Shown: positions 1-8,504, counted from the first letter of the stretch. The stretch is DNA of 64,000 nucleotides from Patulibacter minatonensis DSM 18081 (GCF_000519325.1 NZ_KI912613.1:5239478-5303477); one strand, 5' to 3'. Made by a program: numbers and translations. Notes: generated from the letters alone by a model not told the origin.

Positions 1-1106
1 ACGGCTCGGACTTCAGCCGCGCGAAGGCCGTGACGCTCGTCGACCGGAACGACTGGCGCGCGGCGCTCGCGGCGACCGCGCTGACCGCGGCCCCGACCAC
101 GGCACCGCTCCTCTACACCGACGGGACGAAGCTCCCGGACGTCACGGACAAGGCGATCGCGGCGCTCAAGCCGTCGGGGAGCGACCCGTTCGGCGGGGCC
201 CAGGCCGTCCTCGTCGGCAAGACCGCGCGGCCCGCCGGCCTGCGGACCGCGTCGATCGAGGGCGCGAACCCGTTCGAGCTCGCCCGCGCGATCGACCGTC
301 GGACGACGCAGGCGCGCGGCCGCACCAGCGACCGCGTGCTGGTCGTCAGCGCCGACGACCCGGAGTTCGCGATCCCCGCCGCCGCGTGGCTGGCGAAGTC
401 CGGGGACCCGGTCGCCTTCGTGACGAGCAGGGGGATCCCGGCGGCGACCGCGAAGCAGCTCGCCGCGCACCCGAAGGCCACGCTCTACGTCCTCGGGCCG
501 AGCAAGGTGATCCGCCCGTCCGTCACGAAGCTCCTGCGCAAGTACGGCACGGTCGAGCGTCTCGGCGGGGTGACGCCGGCGGAGAACGCCGTCGGCTTCG
601 CCCGCTACAAGGACGGCGCCTTCGGCTGGAACGTCAACCAGCCGGGGCACGGGTTCCTGATCGCCCGGCAGGACGACACGCTGGGCGCGATCGCGCTCGC
701 ACCGCTCGCCGCCTCCGGGCTCCACGGGCCGCTGCTCCTCGTCGACGGCGACCAGGGCGACCTGACCGTCCCCGTGCGCGAGTACCTCCGCGACGTGCGG
801 CAGGGGTACTACCCCGACGACCCCAGCCTCGACGCCACCGGCGTGGCCCGGTACAACCGCGCCTGGCTGACCGGCGACTTCACGCAGATCAGCGCGAAGG
901 TGCAGGCGCAGATCGACACCCTGCTCGAGGTCGCACCGGTCAGCGACTCCGCGAAGGGCAGCCCCGACGGCCTCCCGACGGGCGCGAAGAAGGCCCCGAC
1001 GCCGACCACGGCCAAGCCGACGACGACGGCACCCACGCCGTCCGCGTCCCCCGCCCGCCCGGGGACGACGACCTCCTCCGGCGCCCCGACGCCGAAGGCG
1101 CCGTAG
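1..1106 (+). CDS. Cell-wall-binding-repeat protein, 5' end outside window
   Basis: The reading frame is open from the left edge, so the N-terminus is missing; the visible part is about 367 residues. It carries the cell-wall-binding repeat type 2 pattern (PF04122 family): blocks such as VLVVSADDPEFAIPAA, LYVLGPSKVI and RLGGVTP followed by NAVGFARY. Such repeats anchor secreted proteins to the Gram-positive wall. The last 70 residues are Pro/Thr/Ser/Ala-rich, a typical disordered wall-spanning tail. No catalytic domain is visible in this part, so the enzymatic role, if any, lies upstream. Family assignment is from motif recognition; confidence is good for the repeat, low for the overall function. 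Confidence 0.7.
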   Translation, partial: GSDFSRAKAVTLVDRNDWRAALAATALTAAPTTAPLLYTDGTKLPDVTDKAIAALKPSGSDPFGGAQAVLVGKTARPAGLRTASIEGANPFELARAIDRRTTQARGRTSDRVLVVSADDPEFAIPAAAWLAKSGDPVAFVTSRGIPAATAKQLAAHPKATLYVLGPSKVIRPSVTKLLRKYGTVERLGGVTPAENAVGFARYKDGAFGWNVNQPGHGFLIARQDDTLGAIALAPLAASGLHGPLLLVDGDQGDLTVPVREYLRDVRQGYYPDDPSLDATGVARYNRAWLTGDFTQISAKVQAQIDTLLEVAPVSDSAKGSPDGLPTGAKKAPTPTTAKPTTTAPTPSASPARPGTTTSSGAPTPKAP

Positions 1107-1159
1107 GCGGCGGACCCGCTCCGGCCGCGCGCGCGAGGCCGGAGCGGTACAACAGGGGC

Positions 1160-1441
1160 ATGAGCGAAGCCCAGCGTCCCGACCAGCGCGATCCCGGCGC
1201 CGCCGTCACGATCGACGACATCCGCGAGCTCACCGGCGCCGCGACGCCGCACTTCGCCCAGCAGATCCGCAACCGCGTCGCGCGGCTGATCAGCGGCCTG
1301 CCGGCCGGGCACCCGGCCCGCACCTTCGGGGAGTCCGAGGTCCGTCGTCTGACCGCGCTGGGGACGAGCGGCGAGGTCCGCGGCGGGCTCGCCCAGCCCG
1401 GCATGCCCGGCCTGCCGTCGACGGCCCTCCCCAAGGGCTGA
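1160..1441 (+). CDS. Small unknown protein, 93 aa
   Basis: Starts at ATG 1160, preceded by TACAAC with a 6-nt gap (leaderless-type spacing) that also contains AGGGG, so either initiation mode is possible. The product is soluble, with a helical core (TIDDIRELTGA to FGESEVRRLTALG) and a Gly/Pro-rich C-terminus. No membrane segment, signal peptide or Cys. I do not recognise the family. Same-strand neighbours are a wall-binding protein 53 bp upstream and an enolase-superfamily gene 36 bp downstream. The third-position GC pattern of this frame fits real coding sequence. Confidence 0.5.
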   Translation: MSEAQRPDQRDPGAAVTIDDIRELTGAATPHFAQQIRNRVARLISGLPAGHPARTFGESEVRRLTALGTSGEVRGGLAQPGMPGLPSTALPKG

Positions 1442-1477
1442 GCCGGCCGCCGCGCCGCCCGCCCCCTCCCGGCCGCC

Positions 1478-2566
1478 ATGCCCGCTCCCGTCCCGCCCCC
1501 CGCTCCCGGCCCGACGCTGTGGGAGGCCGTCTCCGGCCTCGCGCTGCAGGTCGACGAGCTCGAGCTGGAGACCCTCGAGCGCCCCACGAAGATGGGCGTC
1601 CGCCTGACCACCGTCGTCCACCTGCGGGGTGGCGGCCACGAGGGCGTGGGCGAGGACGTCACCTACGACCCGTTCTCGCACTCGGCGCTGCTCGAGTGGG
1701 ACGGGCTCCCCGACGTCCGCGGGTCGTGGACGATCGCGTCGTTCAGCGCCGTCTTCGACGGCATCACGCTCTTCCCGACCACGCCCGAGCACGACGTCGA
1801 CGAGCGGTACCGCCGCTGGGCGTTCGAGTCCGCGGCGCTGGACCTCGCGCTGCGCCAGGCCGGGACGGACTGGAGCACCGCCGTCGGGCGTCCCGTCGGA
1901 CCGCTGACCTTCGTGTCGTCCCGCGGCGTCGGCGACCCGCCGGACGCCGGGACGATCGACGACCTCCGCCGGCGCTCCCCGGGCCTCGGCATGAAGCTCG
2001 ACCTGGGCCGCGAGTGGGACGCCGCGTCGATCGCGGCGCTGGCGGACACCGGGGCCGCGACCACCGTCGACCTGAAGGGCCTGTACCGCGGGACGCCGGT
2101 GGACGCCCCGATCGACGCCGACCTCTACGCCCTGATCGTCGACGGCCTGCCGGACTCGTGGTTCGAGGACCCGTTCGTCGACGACGCCACGCGTCCCGTG
2201 CTGGAGCCGCACGCCGACCGCATGACGTGGGACGTCCCGCTGCACGACGTGGCGGACCTCGACGCGCTGCCGTTCACCCCTGCCGCCGTGAACCTCAAGC
2301 CGTCGCGGATCGGGTCGCTGCGCGAGCTGTCCGCCTTCTACGCCGCGTGCGAGGAGCGGGGGATCGGCACGTACTCCGGGGGGCAGACCGAGCTCGGTCC
2401 CGGGCGGGGCCAGGCGCAGCTGCTGGCCGCGACCTACCACCCCGACGGCCCGAACGACCTGGCGCCGATGCCGTTCAACGACGTGGACCTCCCCGAGGAG
2501 CTCCCCGCCTCCCCGCTGACGCTCGACGTGACCCCCAGCGGCTTCCGGCTCGCGCAGGACGGCTGA
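1478..2566 (+). CDS. Enolase superfamily (mandelate racemase/muconate cycloisomerase-like) protein
   Basis: A 362-residue protein with the enolase-superfamily layout: a capping domain (about 15-140) and a TIM-barrel part. Landmarks are a Lys in GMKLDLGRE near residue 173, DLKGLY near 207, NLKPSRIGS near 272 and YSGGQTELGPGRGQ near 300. The last two resemble the end of the barrel in dipeptide epimerase and muconate cycloisomerase relatives. Usual members abstract an alpha-proton next to a carboxylate with Mg2+. The metal-ligand acids are not clearly aligned by eye, so the substrate is unknown and a non-canonical member is possible. Confidence 0.62.
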   Translation: MPAPVPPPAPGPTLWEAVSGLALQVDELELETLERPTKMGVRLTTVVHLRGGGHEGVGEDVTYDPFSHSALLEWDGLPDVRGSWTIASFSAVFDGITLFPTTPEHDVDERYRRWAFESAALDLALRQAGTDWSTAVGRPVGPLTFVSSRGVGDPPDAGTIDDLRRRSPGLGMKLDLGREWDAASIAALADTGAATTVDLKGLYRGTPVDAPIDADLYALIVDGLPDSWFEDPFVDDATRPVLEPHADRMTWDVPLHDVADLDALPFTPAAVNLKPSRIGSLRELSAFYAACEERGIGTYSGGQTELGPGRGQAQLLAATYHPDGPNDLAPMPFNDVDLPEELPASPLTLDVTPSGFRLAQDG

Positions 2567-2790
2567 CCGAGCCCACCGGGGCGGCGGCGGGCGGGTCGCG
2601 GTCGCCGCATCCGGCGCGGCGGCGCCGGGCAGCAGACGGGTCGCATCGCGCACCGGAGCGGGCGGATCCACCGTCCGGCACGGGCCCGCTGTCCGGCGCC
2701 ACAAGGGTGGCGCGGACGTCGGGCCCCCGGAATCCGACGGTCAGTAGGATGCCGCGCTTCCCCGTCTTCGTTCAGCGAACCTGGAACCCC

Positions 2791-3585
2791 ATGTCTGAGA
2801 CAGTCGCCGTCGCCGGATCCGGCACCATCGCCACCGGCATCGCGGTCACCGCCGCCAAGACCTCGCCCGTGCTGCTCTGGGCGCGCTCGCCCGAGAGCGC
2901 CGCCCGCGCGCAGAAGGCCATCGACAAGCAGGCCGCGAAGCTCGAGATCGACGTCTCCGGCGTCACGGTCACCACGAACATCGAGGACCTCGCGAAGGGG
3001 ACCTACCTGATCGAGGCCGTCTCCGAGGACCACTCCACCAAGAGCGAGGTCTTCGACAAGCTCGAGTCGATCATCCACGAGGGCGCGATCCTCGCCACGA
3101 CGACGTCGTCGCTCTCGATCGAGAAGCTCGCGGAGGCCTCCGGCATCCACGAGCGCTTCGTCGGCCTGCACGTCTTCAACCCCGTCACGAAGATGGAGCT
3201 CATCGAGCTGATCTTCCCGGCGGCGGCCAGCGAGGACACGAAGGAGCGCTCGCGCGCCCTCGCGACGGCCTGGGAGAAGACGGCCGTCGAGATGCCCGAC
3301 ATGCCGGGCTTCGTCGTCAACAAGCTCCTGTTCCCGTTCCTGTTCTCCGCCGTGGAGCTCAAGGAGGAGAGCGGCCTCTCCGCCAAGGACATCGACGCCT
3401 GCATGCAGCTCGGCGCCGGCCAGCCGATGGGGCCGTTCGCGCTGCTCGACTTCGTCGGGCTCGACGTCTCGAAGGCCATCGGCGAGGTCATCGGCGCGGA
3501 CGTCCCGCCGGCGCTCGAGGCGCTCGTCGCCGAGGGCAAGCTCGGCCGGAAGTCCGGCGAGGGCTTCCTCGACTGGTCCCGCTGA
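2791..3585 (+). CDS. 3-hydroxyacyl-CoA dehydrogenase, single domain
   Basis: NAD-dependent oxidation of 3-hydroxyacyl-CoA, as in the Hbd/PaaH family; 264 aa against about 280 for typical members. The Rossmann motif GSGTIATG is at residues 8-15, the catalytic-His region reads LHVFNPVTKMELIEL, and the second-domain landmarks are GFVVNKLLFPF and QPMGPFALLDFVGLD. An in-frame ATG at 2749 would add 14 residues, but the Rossmann strand begins straight after 2791, so 2791 is preferred. A second dehydrogenase of this family is fused to an enoyl-CoA hydratase at 56.8 kb. A strong hairpin follows the stop. Confidence 0.85.
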   Translation: MSETVAVAGSGTIATGIAVTAAKTSPVLLWARSPESAARAQKAIDKQAAKLEIDVSGVTVTTNIEDLAKGTYLIEAVSEDHSTKSEVFDKLESIIHEGAILATTTSSLSIEKLAEASGIHERFVGLHVFNPVTKMELIELIFPAAASEDTKERSRALATAWEKTAVEMPDMPGFVVNKLLFPFLFSAVELKEESGLSAKDIDACMQLGAGQPMGPFALLDFVGLDVSKAIGEVIGADVPPALEALVAEGKLGRKSGEGFLDWSR

Positions 3586-3624
3586 GGGACCACCCGTCCA
3601 GCCGGCCCGGCCGGTCGCAGCAGC

Positions 3625-3649
3625 CGAGGGCCCGCACCGCGGGCCCTCG
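3625..3649 (+). terminator. GC hairpin after 3-hydroxyacyl-CoA dehydrogenase gene
   Basis: A perfect 10-bp stem (arm CGAGGGCCCG) with a 5-nt loop, 40 bp after the stop codon. The downstream tract CTCGTTCCGG is not U-rich, as is common for actinobacterial terminators. Confidence 0.6.
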
Positions 3650-3674
3650 CTCGTTCCGGGCCCCGGACGAACAA

Positions 3675-3706
3675 ATGACCCCGAGGAGCGAGCTCCTCGG
3701 GGTCAT
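3675..3706 (-). terminator. Perfect 15-bp inverted repeat, likely bidirectional terminator
   Basis: Arms ATGACCCCGAGGAGC and its exact complement are separated by only two bases. On the minus strand the hairpin is followed by TTGTTCG, the most U-rich tail in this gap, so it probably ends minus-strand transcription coming from the pterin dehydratase gene or from a small RNA. On the plus strand it would back up the hairpin at 3625. Confidence 0.55.
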
Positions 3707-3727
3707 CCGTGCGTGTGTGTGGTGGTC

Positions 3728-3743
3728 GGGCGACGAATCGCCC
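3728..3743 (-). other. UUCG-tetraloop hairpin in intergenic transcript
   Basis: On the minus strand this reads GGGCGA-TTCG-TCGCCC: a perfect 6-bp stem closed by a UUCG tetraloop, a very stable RNA motif. It lies just after the stop of a possible 26-codon ORF (3747-3827) and 22 bp before the 15-bp terminator stem. Together they suggest a structured RNA or a structured 3' UTR. Confidence 0.4.
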
Positions 3744-3746
3744 TTC

Positions 3747-3827
3747 CTATGTTGGTACAGCGCCGTCCCGGGCACTGCACCATGTTGTCCCGTCCAGCCG
3801 CACCAGGATCGGCTCGGACAGGGACAT
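3747..3827 (-). other. Possible micro-ORF (26 aa) or small-RNA body, uncertain
   Basis: The 393-bp gap 3586-3978 is the longest without an assigned gene. On the minus strand, ATG 3827 opens a 26-codon frame beginning MSLSEPILVRLDG and ending GAVPT. It could extend upstream in frame to 3962. No ribosome site or TANNNT box precedes ATG 3827. It is followed by the UUCG hairpin and the terminator stem. It may equally be the 3' UTR of the pterin dehydratase gene. No known RNA family is recognised. Confidence 0.22.
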
Positions 3828-3978
3828 AGTGACGGATTCGCCGCGGTCGCCACTCCCCGGGAGCGCCGTTTGGCGGCAATCCACCGATGTCCTTAGGTTC
3901 CGACCACTCCGATGGCCGAAACGGCCCATCTCACGACGGACACGGTCTGGACGGCCCCGCACGCCCTGGACGGATGAC

Positions 3979-4260
3979 TCACTGCAGCTCGTCGACGCGT
4001 TCCGCCAGCTCGAGATCGTTCTCGGTGATCCCGCCGGAGCTGTGGGTGGTGAGCCGCAGGCGGACCTTGTTGTAGCTGTGGAGCGCGATGTCCGGGTGGT
4101 GGCCCTGGGACTCCGCGAGGCCCGCCACGGCGTTCACGAACTGGACGGCCCCGGCGAAGTCGTCGAGCGTCCACTCGCGCTGGAGCGCACCGTCCTCCCG
4201 GGTCCATGCGTGCGCCCCCAGCCACGTCTCGAGCCGTCCCTCACCGATCAGGTCTGCCAT
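3979..4260 (-). CDS. Pterin-4a-carbinolamine dehydratase
   Basis: Small (93 aa) PCD/DCoH/PhhB-family protein that dehydrates 4a-hydroxytetrahydropterin. The active-site block is visible as SQGHHPDIALHSYNKVRLRL, followed by THSSGGITENDLELAERVDEL, both diagnostic. Start ATG 4260 is chosen because the family begins with ...IGEGRLETWL; an in-frame start at 4293 would add an unusual MRAAGGPLSLF leader and would overlap the divergent gene. It is transcribed divergently from the cobalamin-binding gene with only 11 bp between start codons. No aromatic amino acid hydroxylase is seen nearby, so the partner enzyme is unknown. Confidence 0.88.
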   Translation of the reverse strand: MADLIGEGRLETWLGAHAWTREDGALQREWTLDDFAGAVQFVNAVAGLAESQGHHPDIALHSYNKVRLRLTTHSSGGITENDLELAERVDELQ

Positions 4261-4271
4261 AAACAGGGATA

Positions 4272-5228
4272 GTGGACCACCTGCCGCCCGCACGCCACCA
4301 GACCCGCGGTCCGCGGCGCGTCGTCTCGCTCGTCCCGCACGCGACGGAGCTCCTGTTCGCGCTCGGACTGGGCGACCGCGTGGTCGGCGTCACCCACGAG
4401 TGCGACCACCCCGCCGCGGCGCGCGACCTGCCGCAGGTGACCTTCAGCCGACTCGGCGGCGAGCTCGACGCGCGCGGCATCGACGAGGCGGTCTCCGCCC
4501 TCGCCCGCGACGGCCGGTCGCCGAACGGCCTGCACGCGGAGCTGCTCCGGGAGCTCCGCCCGGACCTCGTGATCACGCAGGAGCTCTGCGCCGTCTGCGC
4601 CGTCTCCCACGAGGACGTCGTGGCGCTGACGGCCGACCTCCCCGGGCCCCCGGACGTCCTCGCCCTCGACCCGCACACCTTCGGGGAGACCCTGGACGAC
4701 GTCCGAACCGTCGCCGGGCTGTGCGGCGTCCCCGACGCGGGACGGGCGCTGCTGCGGGAGATCGGGTCCCGCACGGACCGCATCCGGGTGGCCGTGCGGA
4801 GCGCCCCGCGCCCACGCGTCGTCGCGGTCGAGTGGCTGGACCCCGTCTACGTCGCCGGGCACTGGACGCCGCAGCTGATCGACCTGGCCGGCGGCGTCGA
4901 CCTGCTGGGTCTGCCCGGGGAGCACAGCGCCCGGGCGCGCTGGGAGGATCTCGCGATGCTGCGTCCCGACGTCGTCGTCTGCATGCCCTGCGGCTACGAC
5001 GCCGAGCGGTCCCTCGTCGAGGCCACGCCGCACGCCGCACGCCTGTGGGCGACGGGTGCCCGTCGGGTCGTCGCCGTCGACGCGAACGGGCTGCTCACGC
5101 GACCCGGTCCCCGGCTCGTCGCCGGGATCGAGACCCTCGCGCACGCGCTGCATCCCGCCCTGGTGCCGGACGCCCCCGGCGCCGTCCTCGACGTCCCGCG
5201 GAGCACCGTCCCGGTGGCCACCCGGTGA
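4272..5228 (+). CDS. Cobalamin-binding (BtuF-like) periplasmic-binding-fold protein without signal peptide
   Basis: Helical-backbone metal/cobalamin-binding protein of the BtuF type (318 aa). Typical blocks: RVVSLVPHATELLFALG near residue 16, THECDHP, the linker region DRIRVAVRSAPRPRVV, and AGHWTPQLIDLAGGVDLLG near 195. GTG start. There is no signal peptide or lipobox, and no permease or ATPase beside it, so it may act in the cytoplasm rather than in import. A Cys-rich stretch (ELCAVCAVSHED) is near residue 110. It overlaps the next gene by 4 nt (GTGA), so the two are probably co-translated. Confidence 0.72.
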   Translation: MDHLPPARHQTRGPRRVVSLVPHATELLFALGLGDRVVGVTHECDHPAAARDLPQVTFSRLGGELDARGIDEAVSALARDGRSPNGLHAELLRELRPDLVITQELCAVCAVSHEDVVALTADLPGPPDVLALDPHTFGETLDDVRTVAGLCGVPDAGRALLREIGSRTDRIRVAVRSAPRPRVVAVEWLDPVYVAGHWTPQLIDLAGGVDLLGLPGEHSARARWEDLAMLRPDVVVCMPCGYDAERSLVEATPHAARLWATGARRVVAVDANGLLTRPGPRLVAGIETLAHALHPALVPDAPGAVLDVPRSTVPVATR

Positions 5229-6406
5229 GCGCCCCCCGGCGGGTCCTCTACCTGCACAGCTCGGCCGGCCGCTACGGCGCGGACCGCCAGCTGGTCGCGA
5301 TGGCCGGCGGGCTCGATCCCGACCGCTGGCGGGCCACGGCCGTCCTCGCCGAGGACGGGCCGCTCGTCGACGACCTCCGCGACGTCGGCGCGGAGGTCCT
5401 CGTCCGGCCGCTCGCGGTGCTGCGCCGCGAGCTGTTCTCCCCCGCCGGCCTCGTCCGCGTGGGGCGCGAATGGGGCTCCGACCTCGTCGGGCTCGGGCGG
5501 ATCGCCCGGCGCCGCGGCGTCGCGGTGCTCCACAGCAACACGTCGGTGACCCTCGGCGGCGCCCCCGCCGCCGCCGCCCTGGGGATCCCGCACGTGTGGC
5601 ACGTCCGGGAGATCTACACCGGGTTCGAGCGGTTCTGGCCCGCCTACGGCCGCATGCTGACCACGGCGTCCGTGCTCCCGTGCGTCAGCGAGGCCGTGCG
5701 CGCGCAGTTCGCGGGCCTCGGTCGCGCCGACCGCGCGCGGGTGCTCCACGACGGCCTCGCGCTCGCGCCGGACCCCGTCGACCGGGACGAGGCCCGGGCC
5801 GCCCTCGGGATCCCTGAGGACGCGTTCGTCACGGCGCTCCTGGGGCGGCTGTCGGCGTGGAAGGGCCAGGAGCTCCTCGTCGAGGCCCTCGGTCGCCCGG
5901 CGCTGCGGGACGACCGCCGGTCCCTCGTCCTGCTCGCGGGCGCCGCGTGGCGGGAGGACCCGACGCTCGGGGACGCCCTCCGGACGCGCGCCGCGGAGCT
6001 CGGCGTCGGGGACCGCCTGCTGCTCCCGGGGTTCGTCGACCGCGTCGGCCTCGTCTACGCCGCCGCCGACGTCGTCGCCGTCCCGTCGACGCACCCCGAC
6101 CCGCTGCCGAACGCCGCGCTCGAGGCCGCCGCCGCGGGCTGCTGCGTCGTGGCCGCCGACCACGGGGGCCTGCGGGAGATCCTCGACGGCGGACGCACCG
6201 GGGTGCTCGTCCCGCCCGGGGACGCCGGGGCCCTCGCGTCGACCCTCGCCGGGCTCCGCGACGACCCCGGTCGCCGGGAGGCCCTCGGGGCGCTGGCCGC
6301 CGACGACGCCGCGCGGCGGTTCGGCGCGGCCCTGCTCGCGGAGCGCCTGCAGGCGCTCTACGACGAGCAGACGGCGGGCGGCCGGGCGGCCCCCGCGGTC
6401 AGCTGA
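5225..6406 (+). CDS. GT4-family glycosyltransferase
   Basis: A 393-residue GT-B glycosyltransferase. The N-terminal domain begins VLYLHSSAGRYGADRQ. The C-terminal nucleotide-sugar domain begins near residue 195 (TALLGRLSAWKGQELLVEAL), and the E-x7-E-like region reads PDPLPNAALEAAAAG with HGGLREIL after it. It transfers a sugar from an activated donor, presumably in surface polysaccharide or glycolipid synthesis; donor and acceptor cannot be told. GTG start within the GTGA overlap with the upstream gene. Its stop overlaps the stop of the convergent gene by 8 nt. Confidence 0.82.
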   Translation: MSAPRRVLYLHSSAGRYGADRQLVAMAGGLDPDRWRATAVLAEDGPLVDDLRDVGAEVLVRPLAVLRRELFSPAGLVRVGREWGSDLVGLGRIARRRGVAVLHSNTSVTLGGAPAAAALGIPHVWHVREIYTGFERFWPAYGRMLTTASVLPCVSEAVRAQFAGLGRADRARVLHDGLALAPDPVDRDEARAALGIPEDAFVTALLGRLSAWKGQELLVEALGRPALRDDRRSLVLLAGAAWREDPTLGDALRTRAAELGVGDRLLLPGFVDRVGLVYAAADVVAVPSTHPDPLPNAALEAAAAGCCVVAADHGGLREILDGGRTGVLVPPGDAGALASTLAGLRDDPGRREALGALAADDAARRFGAALLAERLQALYDEQTAGGRAAPAVS

Positions 6407-7640
6407 TCGCGCCGCACTCCCGGAAGCCGAGGGCCATCAGCGCGTCGAGCGAGCTCTGCTGCGCGAGGTCGAGGTCGGCGGCGGCGCCGTCGCTGGTCTC
6501 CCCCGTCCGCTGCACCTGGTCGGCGAGGCTGTCGGCCAGGGTGGCGACCGCCTGCCCCGAGCGCACCGCGTCGGCGCGGACGGGCTCGAGCATCGGCACG
6601 TCGCCGAGGTCGATGCGCCCGACCCGGGTGCTGATCTGCCGCCACGCGCCGGCGAGCGCCCGGAAGCCCTCGGCGACCTCGGCGTTCGTGACACCCCGGC
6701 CGACCCGGCGGTACCCGTTGTCGACCTTCTGGCGGTACACGGCGCAGACCGCGTTGCCCGCGCTCAGCGCGGACGGGGAGCTCGGACCGCCCAGGCACGG
6801 CGCGCCGAGCTCGCGCAGGGACGCGAACGCCTCGAGCAGCTGGAGGACCGACGGGAGCTGGGAGCTGTCCGGCGCGTTGCGGGCCAGCGTCTCGCCGTCA
6901 CCCGTCTCCGTCGCCTGCAGCGCGCTGCGGAGGCCGTCGCGCAGCTCGACCAGTCCGCTGCGGGGCTCGCCGACCAGACCGTCGAGCGCCTTCGGCAGCT
7001 CGTCGTCCTGCAGCATGTCGAGCACCTCGGTCACGCCGCGCAGGCGCACCGTGACGGCCTGCCGGTAGCCCGCGGGGTCCGTGGTCAGCGGCGCGAGGCG
7101 GCTGGTCGTCAGCGCGCGGGAGCACCGGCGGGAGGTCTCCAGGCGCCACTCGCCGAGCCCGCCGACGCCCGGGTCCGCCCGCCAGGCCCCCGCCGTGCGG
7201 GTCGCGCGGGTGACCTCCGGGCCACCCGCGATGCGCACGGTCGCGACGTCGCCGTCGACCTCCGCCTCCAGCGGCTTCCCGACCGCGGCGGGCAACGGCT
7301 CGAGCGCGGCGCGCAGCAGGCGGTTGGGCACGTTCCGGCACTCGGTCCGCGGCTTCGGGAGGAAGCGGGCGAGGGCCGCGAGGTCCTGCTGCGTCTGCGC
7401 GCCCAGGGCCGCGCACAGGCGCCGCGACGACGGGGTCGGCCGGGACGTGACCGAGGCGGTCAGGCGCTCGGCGGCCGAGACCGCGGCGCGGCGCTCCTCG
7501 GGCGAGCCCTTGCCGCCGCCGAGCAGCAGCAGGGCCCCGGCGGCGACGAGCACCACGACGAGGACGGCGCCGCCGATCAGCGGCAGGCGGGCTGGGAGGC
7601 GACGGCGGGAACCGCCGGACGACAGGGGTCCGCGGCTCAT
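6399..7640 (-). CDS. Membrane-anchored extracytoplasmic protein of unknown function
   Basis: 413 residues: a basic N-terminus, one transmembrane segment (about 20-43, LPLIGGAVLVVVLVAAGALL) and a large extracytoplasmic part. The latter holds several Cys (RRLCAALG, TECRNVP, RRCSRAL, GAPCLGG, AVCAVYRQ, FRECGAIS), suggesting disulfides, and helical repeats. I do not recognise the family. ATG 7640 overlaps the stop of the rhomboid gene by 4 nt (ATGA), so it is very likely translated together with that protease and could be its partner or substrate. That link is inference. Confidence 0.6.
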   Translation of the reverse strand: MSRGPLSSGGSRRRLPARLPLIGGAVLVVVLVAAGALLLLGGGKGSPEERRAAVSAAERLTASVTSRPTPSSRRLCAALGAQTQQDLAALARFLPKPRTECRNVPNRLLRAALEPLPAAVGKPLEAEVDGDVATVRIAGGPEVTRATRTAGAWRADPGVGGLGEWRLETSRRCSRALTTSRLAPLTTDPAGYRQAVTVRLRGVTEVLDMLQDDELPKALDGLVGEPRSGLVELRDGLRSALQATETGDGETLARNAPDSSQLPSVLQLLEAFASLRELGAPCLGGPSSPSALSAGNAVCAVYRQKVDNGYRRVGRGVTNAEVAEGFRALAGAWRQISTRVGRIDLGDVPMLEPVRADAVRSGQAVATLADSLADQVQRTGETSDGAAADLDLAQQSSLDALMALGFRECGAIS

Positions 7641-8467
7641 CCGAACCTCACGGTCTGCTCGGACGAGCCGGCCACGACGATCGAGCCGATCACCGCGACG
7701 ACGCAGAGCCCACCGCACAGCGCGGGCCCGAGCCACCGGGGACCGCGCCGCGAGCCCTCGTACAGGACGAAGGCCGCGAGGGCGCCGAAGACGAGCCCGC
7801 CGAGGTGCCCGCCCCAGCTGACCCCGGGCCGGAACGACAGCACGAGGTTGATCAGCAGCAGGAACCCGAGCTGGCTCTGGAACGGGTTCTCGCCCCGTCG
7901 GCGCATCTCCACGAGCAGGTAGCCCGCGAGGCCGAAGACCGCCCCGGAGGCGCCGACGGTGCCCTGCAGGGGGTTCGTCGTCTGGATCATCGCGCCGAGC
8001 GAGCCGCCCAGGAGCGCCACGAGATAGAGGAGGGCGAACCGCGGACCGCCGAGCTTGCCCTCGATCTCGCTGCCCAGGAACCAGAGCAGCAGCATGTTGA
8101 ACGCGATGTGGATGAGCCCGGCGTGCAGGAAGCCGCTGGTGACCAGACGCCAGTAGTCGTGCTGCTCGATGCCGGCGCGGAACAGCACGCCGTTGCGGTC
8201 GATCCACGAGCCGTTCGTGCCCTCGAGGCCGAAGTTGCCGCCGGCGAGGAACGCGACGATGCAGATCCCGATGATCGCCTGCGTCACCCGCGGCAGGTGC
8301 CCGCCGCCGACGGAGGAGATCGTGTGGACCTTCGTGCGCTGCTTGGCGCACTCCGGGCATCGCATGCCGACCGGGGTCGACGTCATGCAGTCGGGGCAGA
8401 TCGGACGGTCGCAGTTCGAGCACGACACGCCCGTCTCGCGCGCCGGGTGGCGGTAACAGGTGGCCAT
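7637..8467 (-). CDS. Rhomboid-family intramembrane serine protease with N-terminal zinc finger
   Basis: 276 residues. The first 45 hold paired Cys/His (CYRHPARETGVSCSNCDRP, then CPDC and CPEC), a B-box-like zinc ribbon. A six-segment rhomboid core follows. The catalytic Ser is in GASGAVFG near residue 171 and the catalytic His in SWGGHLGG near 222; the HIAFN motif supports the fold. It cleaves transmembrane segments of client proteins within the membrane. TACGCT lies 9 bp upstream of the ATG, compatible with a leaderless transcript. The downstream membrane-anchored gene is translationally overlapping. Confidence 0.88.
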   Translation of the reverse strand: MATCYRHPARETGVSCSNCDRPICPDCMTSTPVGMRCPECAKQRTKVHTISSVGGGHLPRVTQAIIGICIVAFLAGGNFGLEGTNGSWIDRNGVLFRAGIEQHDYWRLVTSGFLHAGLIHIAFNMLLLWFLGSEIEGKLGGPRFALLYLVALLGGSLGAMIQTTNPLQGTVGASGAVFGLAGYLLVEMRRRGENPFQSQLGFLLLINLVLSFRPGVSWGGHLGGLVFGALAAFVLYEGSRRGPRWLGPALCGGLCVVAVIGSIVVAGSSEQTVRFG

Positions 8468-8504
8468 CGACGGCGGAGCGTATCGGTCGCGCCTCAGGCG
8501 ACGA

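Noticed and set aside
3670..3970. SRP RNA, 6S RNA, tmRNA or RNase P RNA in the long gap
   Set aside because: No conserved core of any of these was found (no GNAR tetraloop/asymmetric loop of SRP, no P4 helix, no tRNA-like ends).
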